64,000 bases of DNA from Ottelia alismoides (taxonomy: Eukaryota > Streptophyta > Magnoliopsida > Alismatales > Hydrocharitaceae): contig JAZKJV010000685.1 of NCBI GenBank assembly GCA_037367405.1, positions 62,001 through 126,000 of the forward strand, written 5' to 3'. This document shows positions 33,571 to 45,065 of this stretch, in pieces. Numbering within the stretch: the stretch's first letter is position 1; each line of letters opens with the position of its first letter. The notes beneath the pieces were generated by a model. That model was not told where the DNA came from. It saw only the letters and a list, made by a program, of their open reading frames with translations, and did not search any database. The translations under genes were made by a program, and so were the position numbers.

Positions 33571-36319
33571 CATCTCAAGCATAATGTTTTACAATATTTC
33601 AATGATGTCAGGATCAGACAAAGTATTTTTCATTTTCTATATTGTTTTTTATTTAATTGTAGAAGGAAAAGTCATATGTACATCATCAAAAATGTTTTCA
33701 TTCTCATTCAAATTTTTGTCCATGTCTTTATGTACATGTAGATGGAAAAAATATACATGCATCTACATCTGGTGGACCAAAAATGGCAGGCGCAGCTCCA
33801 TCGACTGGCTCTGGTTCTACGGTAGGTGCTAGCATCTCCAAGGATGGCATGGCTTTACCGATACTGCTGCTTTCTTTTTGTGTTTTGTATTTTCTTCATT
33901 TTTTGTATTTTTGTATCTGATGCTACTCCGAAAAATGTTGTTGGCTCTGATGTCGACATGGATGATGATTCACCATCGGATGCTTTGTTCTTCTCCTTCG
34001 TCATCACAGATGGATGTAGTGTCCTTCCATTCCTGAGATTTACAATGTTAGATAAAAAAGATATTATTTTCACCTGAATCGGGTGGGGCACTACAAGGTA
34101 CATGCTCCTTGCGATGGAAGTTGTTCAAGTTGGCTTCGACTTGAGCCGGAATGATAGTCTTGGCGACTGTCAGGTCGTCTATCTTCTGTGTCATCTCAGG
34201 CATGTTCTTTATTAACTGAGCCAGACAATCCAAGACCGGTTAACCTGGGCACCCTCAGAGGGTTCGTCTTAGTGAGATCGTTGATTCTGATGGTAAGAGG
34301 GAGGTTGTTGCTGGTAACCCTGTGAGTATTGAGGAGTAGGAGGAAGAAGAGAAGGGTATTATTGATACTACTGGGAGGAGTACTGGTGATGATATTGAGC
34401 AGTCAGTTGCTGGTACTGCTAGTTGCAGTATCCAGACTACTGCTGGTAGTTATTCTTCCTCTAGTTGTAACCATGCTGCAGAGGTTGTTGGTGATGGATC
34501 GGGGTGGAATGGAAATTCTGTCCTCCCTACTACTCACGGAATGGCTGGTTGGCTTGGTTCTGATCCTGGGGTTGTCCTTGAGGAGGGGTCAGCTACAGAT
34601 CATTACTCTAGATACTGTTCACCTCTTAGATGTGCGGAGGAGGTGGAAAACAAGGCTCGATGGGGTTGGGGCTTAGATGGCTGGTATACGACCATCTACG
34701 TATGTGTTGTGGCGACGGCTGCTCTAGGGCCTGCACGTAGTATACGTGCTAGATTGGAGGTTAATTAGGACTCGGCTGAGGCTGTTGTGGCTATGCATGA
34801 TCCTTCTTCTCAACTGAAGGCTCAGTTGCGGCGGTCACTACATTGCAGGCACCAATGGTGTTCACCAGCAGCTCCAGCTACTTGGTGATAATTTCAAGCT
34901 TGTCCAAACCCTTTATCCTTTTCTCTATCCCGACGAGCATCTCTTGGTCATGCGACCTCTTCTCAATGATATCAGCGTTCGACCAGTGACTCCCAATGTA
35001 GTCAAATCGGAGTTGTCATACCGGTCGACTTCTTAGGTTTCCGCCATGTTCACATTATTGCGGAGGATCTGTGGTGGCGGCTGAATATGGAAGGAACAAG
35101 ATGAGGATAAAGCGGTCTCTCCCTCAATGAAATTGGATCCTCTGTCGGCGGTGTCAACCAAACGTTGGTTGTTCTTTGGCAAGCCCCCGAAGAACTGTTG
35201 GACTAAGCTAGTCTTCGGTATATCCTTGTGGGGGCACTTCTCAATCAGATCGTTGAAACACTCATAGGTCTCACTCCATCTTCGGTTCTTTGAGAGATGC
35301 TAGCAATCTTCAGCCGCATGAGATTGAGATGGCCGAGAGGATAGTATTTGTGCAAGAATGCTGACTTCAGTTCCTCCCAAGTCGTCGCCACCTTTCCCAA
35401 GTGGTTGATCCAGTAGAGAGCTTTGCCCTGAAGGCTGAATGGGAAGGCAGGCATCTTGACTACGCCCAATGGGATGTTGGGGTTGTGCTTCATGTTGCAG
35501 ATGTGGCCGAACTACTATAGATGGATGTAAGGCTCCTCATTTGAATTCCCGTGGAAGCTGGGGAGGAGCGAAATGCATTGAGGCTTCACCTCGAAGTATC
35601 CGTGGATCCATGGGATTTGGATCCACTCAGTAATGCAGCCAGCGCCAAGGTTGTATGTCTGCTTGAGGGTTGTCTTGGGTCAGCCTCTCCTTGCTTTGCC
35701 CTCACCTCTACGAGGTCCATCGATAGAATGATTGTCTTCATCATCACTGTTGTTATCATCGCCTCCTCCTCAAGTTCAACATATCTTGAAACATGACTTG
35801 AGCTAGAGCTTGGTCAGTTAATTGCTACTGAATGGCATGAATCGAGGCCAGGAGCTGACTGTTTAGTTCATTCTGACTTGGTCCAGTGCCCTGCTCTGTG
35901 TTCAGCTTTGTGCTCGACTAATGCGGTGCCTTTCCTCTGCCTGTGGGAGTCATCTCTGATTCAAAGTATGATGGAACAGGATCTAGATTGGGGTCAAGAT
36001 CTCCAATGGGAAATATACCCTGATCAGTCTGTATGCAGACACCATATGGAGAGAATAATTCAAAATTAGGGTCAATTCTGAATTTTATTAGGGATGGAGA
36101 AGTGTATGGAGTAAAATCTATCTCCATCCAAAAGGGACAAAACTTTGGAAGAGAGTTTTCTCAATCTGTGTGAGGAAGAAGAAGCGTGGAGTCCTGAGGG
36201 TGGTTCACGGAGTCTGAACTATACACCTGAGAATCTCCCCGAATTATTGGAGATGTCAAACTCGAGGAGTCGATGAGGGTGTCGATGGTGTCCTGACTAA
36301 GCCATCCAGGAGTTGTCAT
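33571..36319 (-). pseudogene. gag: Element B: gag
   Basis: An ATG at 36319 opens MTTPGWLSQDTIDTLIDSSS; a stop falls at about 36,160, then the same frame reads IDFTPYTSPSLIKFRIDPNF and on to 35,918. The capsid part is the 35493-35245 frame (PFSLQGKALYWINHLGKVAT, TTWEELKSAFLHKYYP), matching TYWLKNLGKIVTTW in C. Then KQLELLVNTIGACNV-like and HVYYVQ segments (about 34,880 and 34,720) and a glutamine-rich tract (34,540-34,290) follow. No CCHC zinc knuckle is seen. The + strand ORFs over this region (34329-34676, 35551-35796) are shadows. Confidence 0.75.
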
Positions 36320-38121
36320 CTTGAAAGGAAAAGAAGATCGATATGGATGAAGGATATAGCGATGAAAGAGAAATAAATGGAATGTAAAATAGTAGAAAGC
36401 TCACGATGAGCAAGGGTCAAAGAAGAAGTGAGAAGAGAAGAATGACAAAATTACGCAAGTATGCGGGACTTTGATCTTTGGAGATAAATCTAAGAAAACA
36501 AACACCAAGAAAATTTAGGTTCACCAACTCAACACATGTGAAGCCGTAAGAGTTCGGCTACTTTTATCTTTTCAATTTTAGAATTGTGATTTAGGAAAAA
36601 ATTATCATGAGTCCTTAACAGCTAGACCTAAAGGAGAGTGTGTACTGCGAGTAAATTATCCTCATACTTGTTCCACCTCCTTTGTATCATGTAATCTGCA
36701 CTTTTTAAGGTCCTCAATATCGATCATGGGTGATTACTCAGCCAAAGAAAAGAGAGAGGAAGCTGATAGGCGAAACTACTACCCCCCAAAAGTGAAGTAC
36801 TCGAATGCAAACCGATGAGACAGACACACCCGTGAGGGCGTGGCCTAGTCTCGGTACTTCAGACCAAGTCAGATAGTCCACAGAAGGTGGGAACATCGTC
36901 GTTGACAGGGCCCTACTCGGTCACATACTATAGAAGCACTAATACTTTGCCGGTCCTAGGTGGTAGTTGAGGCAGCCACAGATCGGATTTTTGGCTCTAT
37001 TCCTTAAGGGTTATGCCTCGGTCAGTATGGAATGTACCTGAATTCAATGAGGGCTTTGTGAACCCCAAACAATGATGTTTTTTTACGATTTTTATTTAGG
37101 TCAAAGTTCAATTAACAGCCCCATTTCTTTAATTTTTATTTTCTTTTTTTTGAATATTTTCAATACAAAGAGCCTAACGATTTTTTTGGATTTTCTTTTT
37201 GCCCTATATACTCAAATCAGAGGGAGGGAATAGTAAAGTAATACGAGGAGACACTAAGATGGAAATCTCACCTTTGTGCCTAAATGATGAATGCTCAAAC
37301 AAAAAACTTATAGTGCTTCCCAATGCTCTCCATGTAGGATTCAAGGCAAAAATTTATGAACCAAATATATATGCAGATATGCAAATGAAGGAAATCGTCC
37401 TAAGAAAGAGTTGATATTAGCATGAAGAACCAAATGCTAAATACTAAGAGAAGAAATCTAACAGTTGGGTCTTGGAGGCTCCTCGGTGCCTACTACAGTG
37501 GGTCCTACAAGCGATGTATGTAGACCTCTCGTGGTGTGTGGTTTCAAGACCAAGTATTCGATAATTAATTTTTTATCTAAGTCCAAACGTAGAAGCTATA
37601 GGTACATGCAATATAGTAGGTATTTGGCCTTAGATTACCGAACAAGTAATCCAAAAATTCTAAGGACTCATTCCATAAAATAAAGGAAAATAAAGCAGAA
37701 ACCACAAAACACAGAAAACAAAAAAAAGGCAATGAAAACACGAGAAAATCTGTTGAGCCCCCAAGTGAACAACACTTGGAAATTGGGCCCGAATGTTCAA
37801 GTCCAAGTCCACCTGTATTATTACATATTAATGATGCAAAATAAAAATAACACTCTCTCACCAAAAACAGAAGCAAATAAACTATGCTAAGAGCCTCTCT
37901 CTCACTTCCTTGCTCTCTCCTAGTGGCTAGCTAGTGGAATGGACACTCTCCTCGTAGCTAGGGTGCTCCAACCACCTAAGCGGTCGTCGTCGCCTTGAGG
38001 TCCCTCGCAAGAAAAATAGAACAAAGGTGATTAGCACAATTAAGCAATTATCTCAAATGAGAAAGGAAAAATAAAAGCGGAAATAATGAAGGAAAAATAC
38101 ACCCAAATCTACCCTACGTGT
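36320..38121 (-). other. Element B: untranslated leader
   Basis: It lies between the gag ATG and the primer site. Blocks at 36,800-37,060 (GTGAGGGCGTGGCCTAGTCTC and following) resemble the GGTGAGGGTCTCGGGTAG part of C's leader at about 44,595. No coding frame is supported; ORFs at 37,199-37,876 lie on both strands. Confidence 0.6.
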
Positions 38122-38141
38122 TGTTCCCGACAATGGCGCCT
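38122..38141 (-). other. Element B: primer-binding site (tRNA-Asp type, diverged)
   Basis: The minus strand reads AGGCGCCATTGTCGGGAACA next to the LTR end CAACA. It differs from the TGGCGCCGTTGCCGGGGA form at its first base and in the middle. Confidence 0.8.
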
Positions 38142-40548
38142 TGTTGAACAGGTTTTAGCGAGGGTCTAAACCTTACAGGGCGAGAATACTATGTTGTTGA
38201 GGTGACCGCCCATGAAACCTGACTTCAATAATAATTAACCCATAAATAAATTAAAGTAAAGCAAAAATATGGAGTTAAAATATATAAAAAATATATATGT
38301 ATAAGGCAAGTAGTGTAAAGGTCGAATACAGGGAGCATGGGGAACAAACAACGAAGATTGGCAAAAGGTCAACAATTTTTTTGACGCTTTAAGAAGATTT
38401 TCTTATTTTTAGTGGGTTTTTAATTAGTTAGATTTTTACAATTTTTGTTTTTATATTTTTATGTGTTTTTAATATTATAATTTTTATATTTCTTTTTATA
38501 TTTTCTTATTCTTATTTTTTTTTCTCTTTTTTATATAAGATATGTATATAATATATTGATATAGTATTTATAAGATATATAATAAATACAAAATCAGAAA
38601 AATACCTTGAGGTGCAATCCTTTTTATTTTTAAAAGTTTTAAAACATATTTTTGGTATTTTTAATAATAATGATGATATTTATAATAAATAAGTAATTAT
38701 ATGTATATATATATATAAATGTAGGTTTTTATGATTATATATAGCTATAAATACTCAAAAATCTCAAAATAAAATGTTTTTATCTTTTTTACATTTTCCT
38801 CTATTTTTAGAACTTTTCTCATATTTTTGATATTTTTTTAATTGAAGAAAAATAAGAAAACAATGATTGAAATTAACGGGCCAACTTGTTTTGGATTTCA
38901 GAAATAGCTAAGAAGCTCAAAATTTTCCAAAACTTTTTTTTATATGTAGGAAATATAATAGAGAAAATTCAGAAACAGAAAACATATTTTTTGTATTGTT
39001 AATGTTTATTTATAATTTTTTAGCATTAGAGAGGGTTTGCAATTTTTGGTTTTTCTTTTGAATTTATTTAATGATTTTTGGTTTGTAGGTGTAAAACACA
39101 ATAATAATTAACCCCTAATTTTTTAGAATTTTCAAAACATTTTATAATTTTTATAGATTTTTAATGCAACCAGGTAATAAATGCAATATTTTTTATTTTT
39201 TAAATATAGGAAATTATTGTAAATTACCAAGCAGAAACTATATGTAATTTAATAATATAACAGATACTTAAAATAAAATTCCTACAATGTTTAGATGCGC
39301 AATGGTATTTTTAATGTAAGAAATAAAGGAAATAAAAATACAATACTAGCAGGGACTAAAATATAAATAAAAATAAATTAAAATGCAATCCAGAACCAAT
39401 TTCCAAGATATAACGGCATCTATGAAATTTACCTTTGAATAGTTAATTCATTCCACGTTTGTTGGGGTATACATGCAATTTTCAAGACATGGTAAGGCAT
39501 ACATGAAAAATTCCCAAAAAGTTTTAGATTGAATCTCAAAGTTACTGGACTGAACAATAACATACAAAAATAGGGGGTCCTTGCAAAAATCCCACCACCT
39601 CATGAATATGAGCACGTGAGGTGATGTGGCAGAGGACCTAAGTGCAAATACAAGAAGTAAAAGGGGATACATGTAAATGACCAAAAAATTTTATGTTATA
39701 GAAGAAAGTTTATGGATAAAAATAAAATACAAAAGATAGGGGTATAAGGAAAAATTACCCCCTAAGGCGGGATCCAACAACATGTAACTCTTCACTTATC
39801 ACGTGGCACCTTCTAGACGGTTGATAACTCTTCAACGATAGATGGCTGAGATTAGATCTCAGCGACGTTCGAGGGCCTCTGATTTGAACAATTGTCGCTG
39901 CACCTAGAGGTCCTCGTCGATCCAACGGTGGAGAGCAAGGGAGGAAGAACATGGAAGAACACATGTTCAGGTGACTTCGATCCACTCCCCTACATGACTC
40001 CGGTGATCTCTGACTTTGCAGCGAGGTACAAAATGCTCAAGATGGTCGTGGGGTGCTCTTGGATGCTTCAGATAGGTTCGAAGGTCACCGGAGTGAGCCC
40101 TGAAGGTCGAGGAAGAATCGCAACTCCAGGAACCTCTACCTCGATATATTTAACCCAAAAGGGGTCGTTGACCTCTGATACCTGCAAGGTTAGCTCAAGT
40201 GAAGAAAAAGGAAGACTCTAGCAGTCTTATTGGACAGAAAGGAGCGAGGATGCATCTCGACAGCGTTCTCTGACGAAAGGCAGAGAAGGAGAATGTGATC
40301 TCGTGATCTGAGGGAGTTGGGGTGGTTGGAGGTGATCTGGAGATTGAGGAGCAAAAGGGGAAGGATATGCCATGTTCGACGAGGTCGTAACACGGTTGGG
40401 AAGTGGTGAAGAAAGATGCCGGATCTCATCCCGATGAACTTCAAATTTTTGATTTTACGGAATAAAAGGCGAAAGCAACTGGAAATAAAGACTAAGCTAA
40501 TCTACTCTAAGTTCTAGGAACGGAAAAATGCAAGAGATAGAAGCTCAC
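38142..40548 (-). repeat. Element B: 5' LTR, segment 1 (left of element C)
   Basis: It starts TGTTGAACAGG and aligns with 22958-25400 of the left LTR. The break at 40549-40553 (ATGAC) is the target duplication of C. It includes the TTCGACC box on the minus strand (38327-38320) and the degenerate repeats of 39,410-39,765. Confidence 0.9.
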
Positions 40549-41456
40549 ATGACTGATGAATCTCGTATTCATAATGCTAAAATTGGTCATTTAGGCTCTG
40601 TCCCCCATCATTCACATGTAATTAATCATTAATAGAGCATTATTAGCCATCATGCATGTGTAAATAATATCTGCATATCTATATGCATAAATTGCATTAA
40701 AAATCTCAAGTGTAAATTAGCCCAAAAAGCCACTAGTTTCTCTTATTTTAGTTAATTCCTCCTAACTCCGATTGACCCAAAACCACCTCCATTGTGTAGA
40801 TATTACTAACCTTATTAAATAAAAAATACAAAAAAATTACTAACCCCAATAAGTGTCAAATAATCTCAAAGTCAAATTTCACATCTGACAGACTAAAATG
40901 AGCATATCTCCCACATACAGTGTCTGATTTTGGTGTACTCACTTTTAAAGTACTCCATTTTCAAATACCTTCAAAACAAGACCAATTTCATAAAATTCGG
41001 AGCTCGTATGTGAAAGTTGGGTTTAGGGCCTCTTTTGCGCATTTTGACTTTTTGCTATTTTGACCGCAGTTTTTATGTCCTTGATTAACTCTTTTAATTT
41101 TACGTCTTCTTCATTTATGTTCTTTGATGAAATTTTATTAAGTGACACAAAAATCCAAATCCAGATCAAAATTGAAATCAAAGAAACTGACTGAGTCCAA
41201 GTGTTCGTTGTCGGTCTGTACAAAAGTTGTGCGTTTCTTTCTTCTAATTTGTTTTCCTATTTTCTTATCTATTAAAAATCCAAAAAAATAGATTAGTGTG
41301 TAATTAATTTTCTTATATTTTATCTTATTTTTTCTATAATTTTTATCCCCGTTAAAACCACCAAAAAAATACAAAATCCCAAAAACCCGGTTTTCTATAC
41401 ACATAGAGGACCACCAAAAAGACCACTTCTCACAGGTGACCTCTTTTGCTCCCAAA

Positions 41457-41507
41457 TCCTTCATGAAAGTTGTAGATCTCATCGAGACGAACAACTTTTG
41501 TGAAGGA
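41457..41507 (+). promoter_or_regulatory. Element C 5' LTR: imperfect hairpin with GTAGATCTC core
   Basis: TCCTTCATGAAAGTTGT (41457-41473) pairs with ACAACTTTTGTGAAGGA (41491-41507) with two mismatches; the loop contains AGATCTCATCGAGACGA. The 3' LTR copy (53493-53543) has one mismatch. Elements A and E have related palindromes. Confidence 0.6.
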
Positions 41508-41573
41508 AATTTTTTGATCTGAGGTCTCCTTCTCCTTCTTCTCCATCCTTAAAGTTGAATTTTTTTTTGGGGT

Positions 41574-41606
41574 GCCACGTGGCAGCCCCTGGGCGTGCCA
41601 CGTGGC
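41574..41606 (+). promoter_or_regulatory. Element C 5' LTR: two perfect G-box palindromes
   Basis: GCCACGTGGC occurs at 41574-41583 and 41597-41606, 23 bases apart. The 3' LTR keeps both (53609-53618, 53632-53641). G-boxes bind bZIP and bHLH factors in plants. They lie about 230 bases upstream of the TATA box. A use in transcription is inferred only. Confidence 0.55.
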
Positions 41607-41828
41607 ACCCCACTCTCTCCCCACGTCAGCCCCTTCCCCCGGATCATGTGCGCATCACGTGACCCTCTTCTTCCTCCAGCCCTTCATGCCACGCCCTCCC
41701 CCGCCGTTTCTCCTCCTCCAACGCCCCTTCACCTCCTCCGGCCGTTACACACGCCGCATGCTGCCATCAAAGCCGCCATGCGCGGCCATCACCACCGCCA
41801 CCTCCCGTAACGCCCCTCTCCCTCTTCC

Positions 41829-41835
41829 TATATAG
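41829..41835 (+). promoter_or_regulatory. Element C 5' LTR: probable TATA box
   Basis: TATATAG follows a C/T-rich stretch and precedes CTCCTCCGCTAGCAGCCC. The same box is at 53864-53870 in the 3' LTR. Transcription would start about 30 bases downstream. Confidence 0.6.
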
Positions 41836-43648
41836 CTCCTCCGCTAGCAGCCCTACAAACCGATCCACCTTTTCCAAAACTCCCTCCCTAGCCGCTATCC
41901 TCGCAGGTGACAGCTGCAAGCTCCGGTGCTGGTGAATACGAGCAAGGTGAGATCCTCAGCCATCTCTTGGCCGAGTAGTGGCTTCATCAGCCCCCTTCAT
42001 CTCCGACCTCGCAAAGGTCGGAGCTCCGCTCCTAGCTCTCCCCTGGGTGTCCCCGACCATTCCGTTAGAAATTTTCTTTCCTTGTTTTTACTAACGTGCA
42101 GGTGCCCTACGGGGAGCAGCTCCTCCGCCGCGACGGTCGTGTGTTGGCGGCCTAGGGCCGGCCACCCGCACCACCATCGCCGTCGTACCTCGTCGCTTGC
42201 GTGGCGCCTCCGCGTCGCCTTCGGGTCCCAGGGCTCCCGCGGTCGCCTTCCCACCGCGCCTTGGCCTTCGTCGACAGGCGCACGCCCGAGCCCAGGCCCC
42301 TCCATCCGCTTCCTCTGCCTCCGATCCCCTCTGTCGGTCGTGTGTCGACCGGCGAAGGGCCAACCATCCACCCCGCGGCGCCGTCGCGCTTCGCCGCCCC
42401 CGCGGCGCCTGCGCCGTTCCGCCCTCGTCCTCCGCCCGCCATCAACCGTCAGATCGGGCCCAAGCCCTTGATCCGACGGTCCTCCAGCTGCCACGTGGAG
42501 GGCCACCGAGCCTCGGCCCCAGCCTCGAGGCTCGGGTCTCCCGAAGCAAACCAGGCCGCCACGTAGGCTCGGGCTCCCGAGCCTAAGCCTCGACTCCCGA
42601 GCCTAAGCCCTGACTCTCGAGCCTCGCGCCTCCCTGCCCGAACCTCAGCTCCGGGCCCACTGACCCTCAGCCACCGCCCAAGCCTTAGGGCGCACGTGCT
42701 GGGCACGTGCGCACGTGGAAAAATTGCACCGGAGCCCCTGCAAGTTTCAAAAATTGCATCTATACCCCTGCCGTGGGTAAATTAAAGAAGGGCTCCTCAA
42801 GTTTTATTAATTACAGATAAGTCCTCCCAAGGACCTTTTTGCAAGGAAAAATTTATTTTATTTACATTTTAGTCCCTACAATTTCAGTTGAGCATATCTT
42901 CCTCATACGAACTCCGATTTTAGCGTATAATATGTCATTTTGAAGCTATTTTCATGCTCTACAATTTAGCATAGTTTGTGAACAGGTCTGAGATGGTTTA
43001 TTGATAATTATTATTTGAGGACTTCTGTTGACACATGTAGGCTAATTTTGACATACCCATGCCACGTATTGCTTGAGAAATTATAGATAAATCTTTTGCA
43101 GGAGTTTGGATAAGGATCTTACTCTGATTAAACCATTGAAATCACTGTTGATTATTCTCACAGGAGGATAATGTACATTTATTCCTCTAAAACTTTTGCT
43201 GACTATTTGAGGAATTTAATCAAAGATAATTGGAGGCCTGATATCTCATTATTCTTAGCTTAAATTCATTACCCTGAGCATCAAGTTAAAGATCAATTTT
43301 GATTTGTGATTAATTATGTGAAAATATTGATCATATTATTGGAGGAGTTAATACGTTTAGAATAACAGTTCCTGAGCAGCATAGTCTCTGTTTATTTTCT
43401 TTGCATCGCATCTCCATTATTGCATTGTATATTTTTGCAACACACAAATTAATCGAGCATTAATTGATTATTTAATTTGATTTAAAAACCACGCAACTAA
43501 AAATCTATGTTCCTTGTGTTCGACCTTGGTAAACTTGCCAAGTAAAATATTCCACAACATTCAAAGATTGTGGTTTTTGATCGACCGAAATTCACTTTCT
43601 ATACTACAATTCATCATTATTAAAGAGGTGAATTTCGCGTTCATCAAA

Positions 43649-43666
43649 TGGCGCCGTTGCCGGGGA
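43649..43666 (+). other. Element C: primer-binding site (tRNA-Asp)
   Basis: TGGCGCCGTTGCCGGGGA lies two bases after the LTR end TTCATCA. It is the standard primer site of Athila and related plant Ty3/gypsy elements. Confidence 0.95.
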
Positions 43667-45065
43667 ACGATGAATTTTTAGGTTTTTAAATCAATTTTTG
43701 TAATTAATTTTTGTGAGATTAATTTTTGTGTGTTTTTTTCTTTCTGCATTTTATTTTGCATTTCTCTCTTACTTCTGCTACTAACCGCAAATTCTCTCTT
43801 CGCAGACTTTTAGGAGATGGATTTTGATATTAAATCAAGGATCTACGATGAAGAATGACTTTTAATTTTGTAAGATAGAGCTTAGCATAGGTTTAATTTT
43901 TGCAATATTCTCAGGGTCCCTCTCTTTGAACCCTTGTAATAATTAAGACTGAACATTCCTGTCGTGTATCGGGTCTGTTTCAACCCCTTCTGTGTGGTTG
44001 GGACCCGACTTGAGTGGCGTAGGACTTGGGCACATATACGCTTGCTTGTTTATCATTGATTGTGCTCGTAATCTTTAGGCCACACTTTTCACTAATTAAA
44101 CGTACTGTAGATCGTTCAACATTAGCCAAAAATTTCAATCAACTCTTCCCGCTAATAGAACTATTTGTTTAGGGCATTTTCTATCTGTGCATACCATTTA
44201 GTGTAAATTTAAATTCCTTGTCTTGCATCCCGCATGAAGAACGCGAGGATTCACTGTAAGTCCTTCTCTTAAGCATGCATCATTGATTTACGCTTGCATT
44301 GGCTTTTTCGATTCTCCCTCCTCGAGTTTTACAACTTAGGAATTAACGGAATTGGGACTGCTCGTTAGGCGTGAATTTCTGTGCTCACATAAACTACAGT
44401 TATAACCTTAATCTAAAATTGGGACTGCTAATCAAGGTGACTGTAAATAAACTAACCTAAAATTAACTTTTGTTTGGTGGAGAGAAACCTACTCATTGTT
44501 TGTGTAAGGACAAGATCGCACACCTTAGGGTAGAGCCAAAAACCGAAATACTTCATTCAGACTACTGATTTTAAAAACAATTAGCTACTTTTCGGTGAGG
44601 GTCTCGGGTAGCCGTTTACGGTCCGACTTCCCTTAGCAGAGTAGGTGGTTTAGAGGACACCGCAGAAGGCACCGTCCTCAAGTAACACGGGTAGCCGTTT
44701 AAACGGTCCGTATTTACACCTATACTGGCTGAAAGTGGGTGCAACTAGTTGTATAAACTTGGGACAGTCTTTATGAAATATTTCGGCACCTAACATCTCC
44801 GCTTAATTTGCAAGATTGTCTTGTCATTAAATTAAAATTGAAAAGATAAGCGGCCGAACCCTGACGTGCCTTCATCTGTGTTGAGTGGTGAACCTGAAAA
44901 TTGGCTTGTGTTTGCTTTGTGTCTGCTTCCTCGTAAGGACTCTCTCCATCCTCCTTGTCTTAGCATCTTATTCTTTTCACTCTTTTGCTAAGGAATCTCT
45001 TAGCAAAAACCTCATTCAATTCCAACACTTAACATTGAACTCTTCCGTTCTGAAGGTGAATCATA
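43667..45065 (+). other. Element C: untranslated leader
   Basis: This is 1.4 kb of non-coding DNA between primer site and gag ATG. Landmarks shared with A and E are TTCCCGCTAATAGAA (about 44,155), CTTGCATCCCGCATGAAGA (about 44,225) and the GAGTAGGTGGTTTAGAGGAC block (about 44,640). The ORF 44885-45094 is not shared by the others. Confidence 0.7.

Larger units (their letters stand above)
40554..43646 (+). repeat. Element C: 5' LTR
   Basis: It is 3,093 bp, against 2,471 bp for the 3' LTR. A 577-bp GC-rich block (41901-42477) and a few short stretches are missing from the 3' copy; the rest aligns with scattered substitutions (about ten in the first 240 bases). It contains a hairpin (41457-41507), two G-boxes, a TATA box and a TTCGACC box (43518-43525). 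ORFs in 41,572-42,706 exist in all frames of GC-rich DNA and are not called as genes. Confidence 0.95.

Noticed and set aside
33197..33832. Plus-strand ORFs over element B
   Set aside because: Opposite-strand readings of the protease and gag region of element B; no independent support.
41572..42706. Many overlapping ORFs of 67-181 codons on both strands
   Set aside because: They lie in the GC-rich part of element C's LTR, where stops are rare by composition. Most of the block is missing from the other LTR, and no domain is visible.
43511..43545. tRNA gene or SINE suggested by the GTTCGACC word
   Set aside because: No A box, no cloverleaf and no tRNA-like partner sequence were found; the word is part of the LTR.
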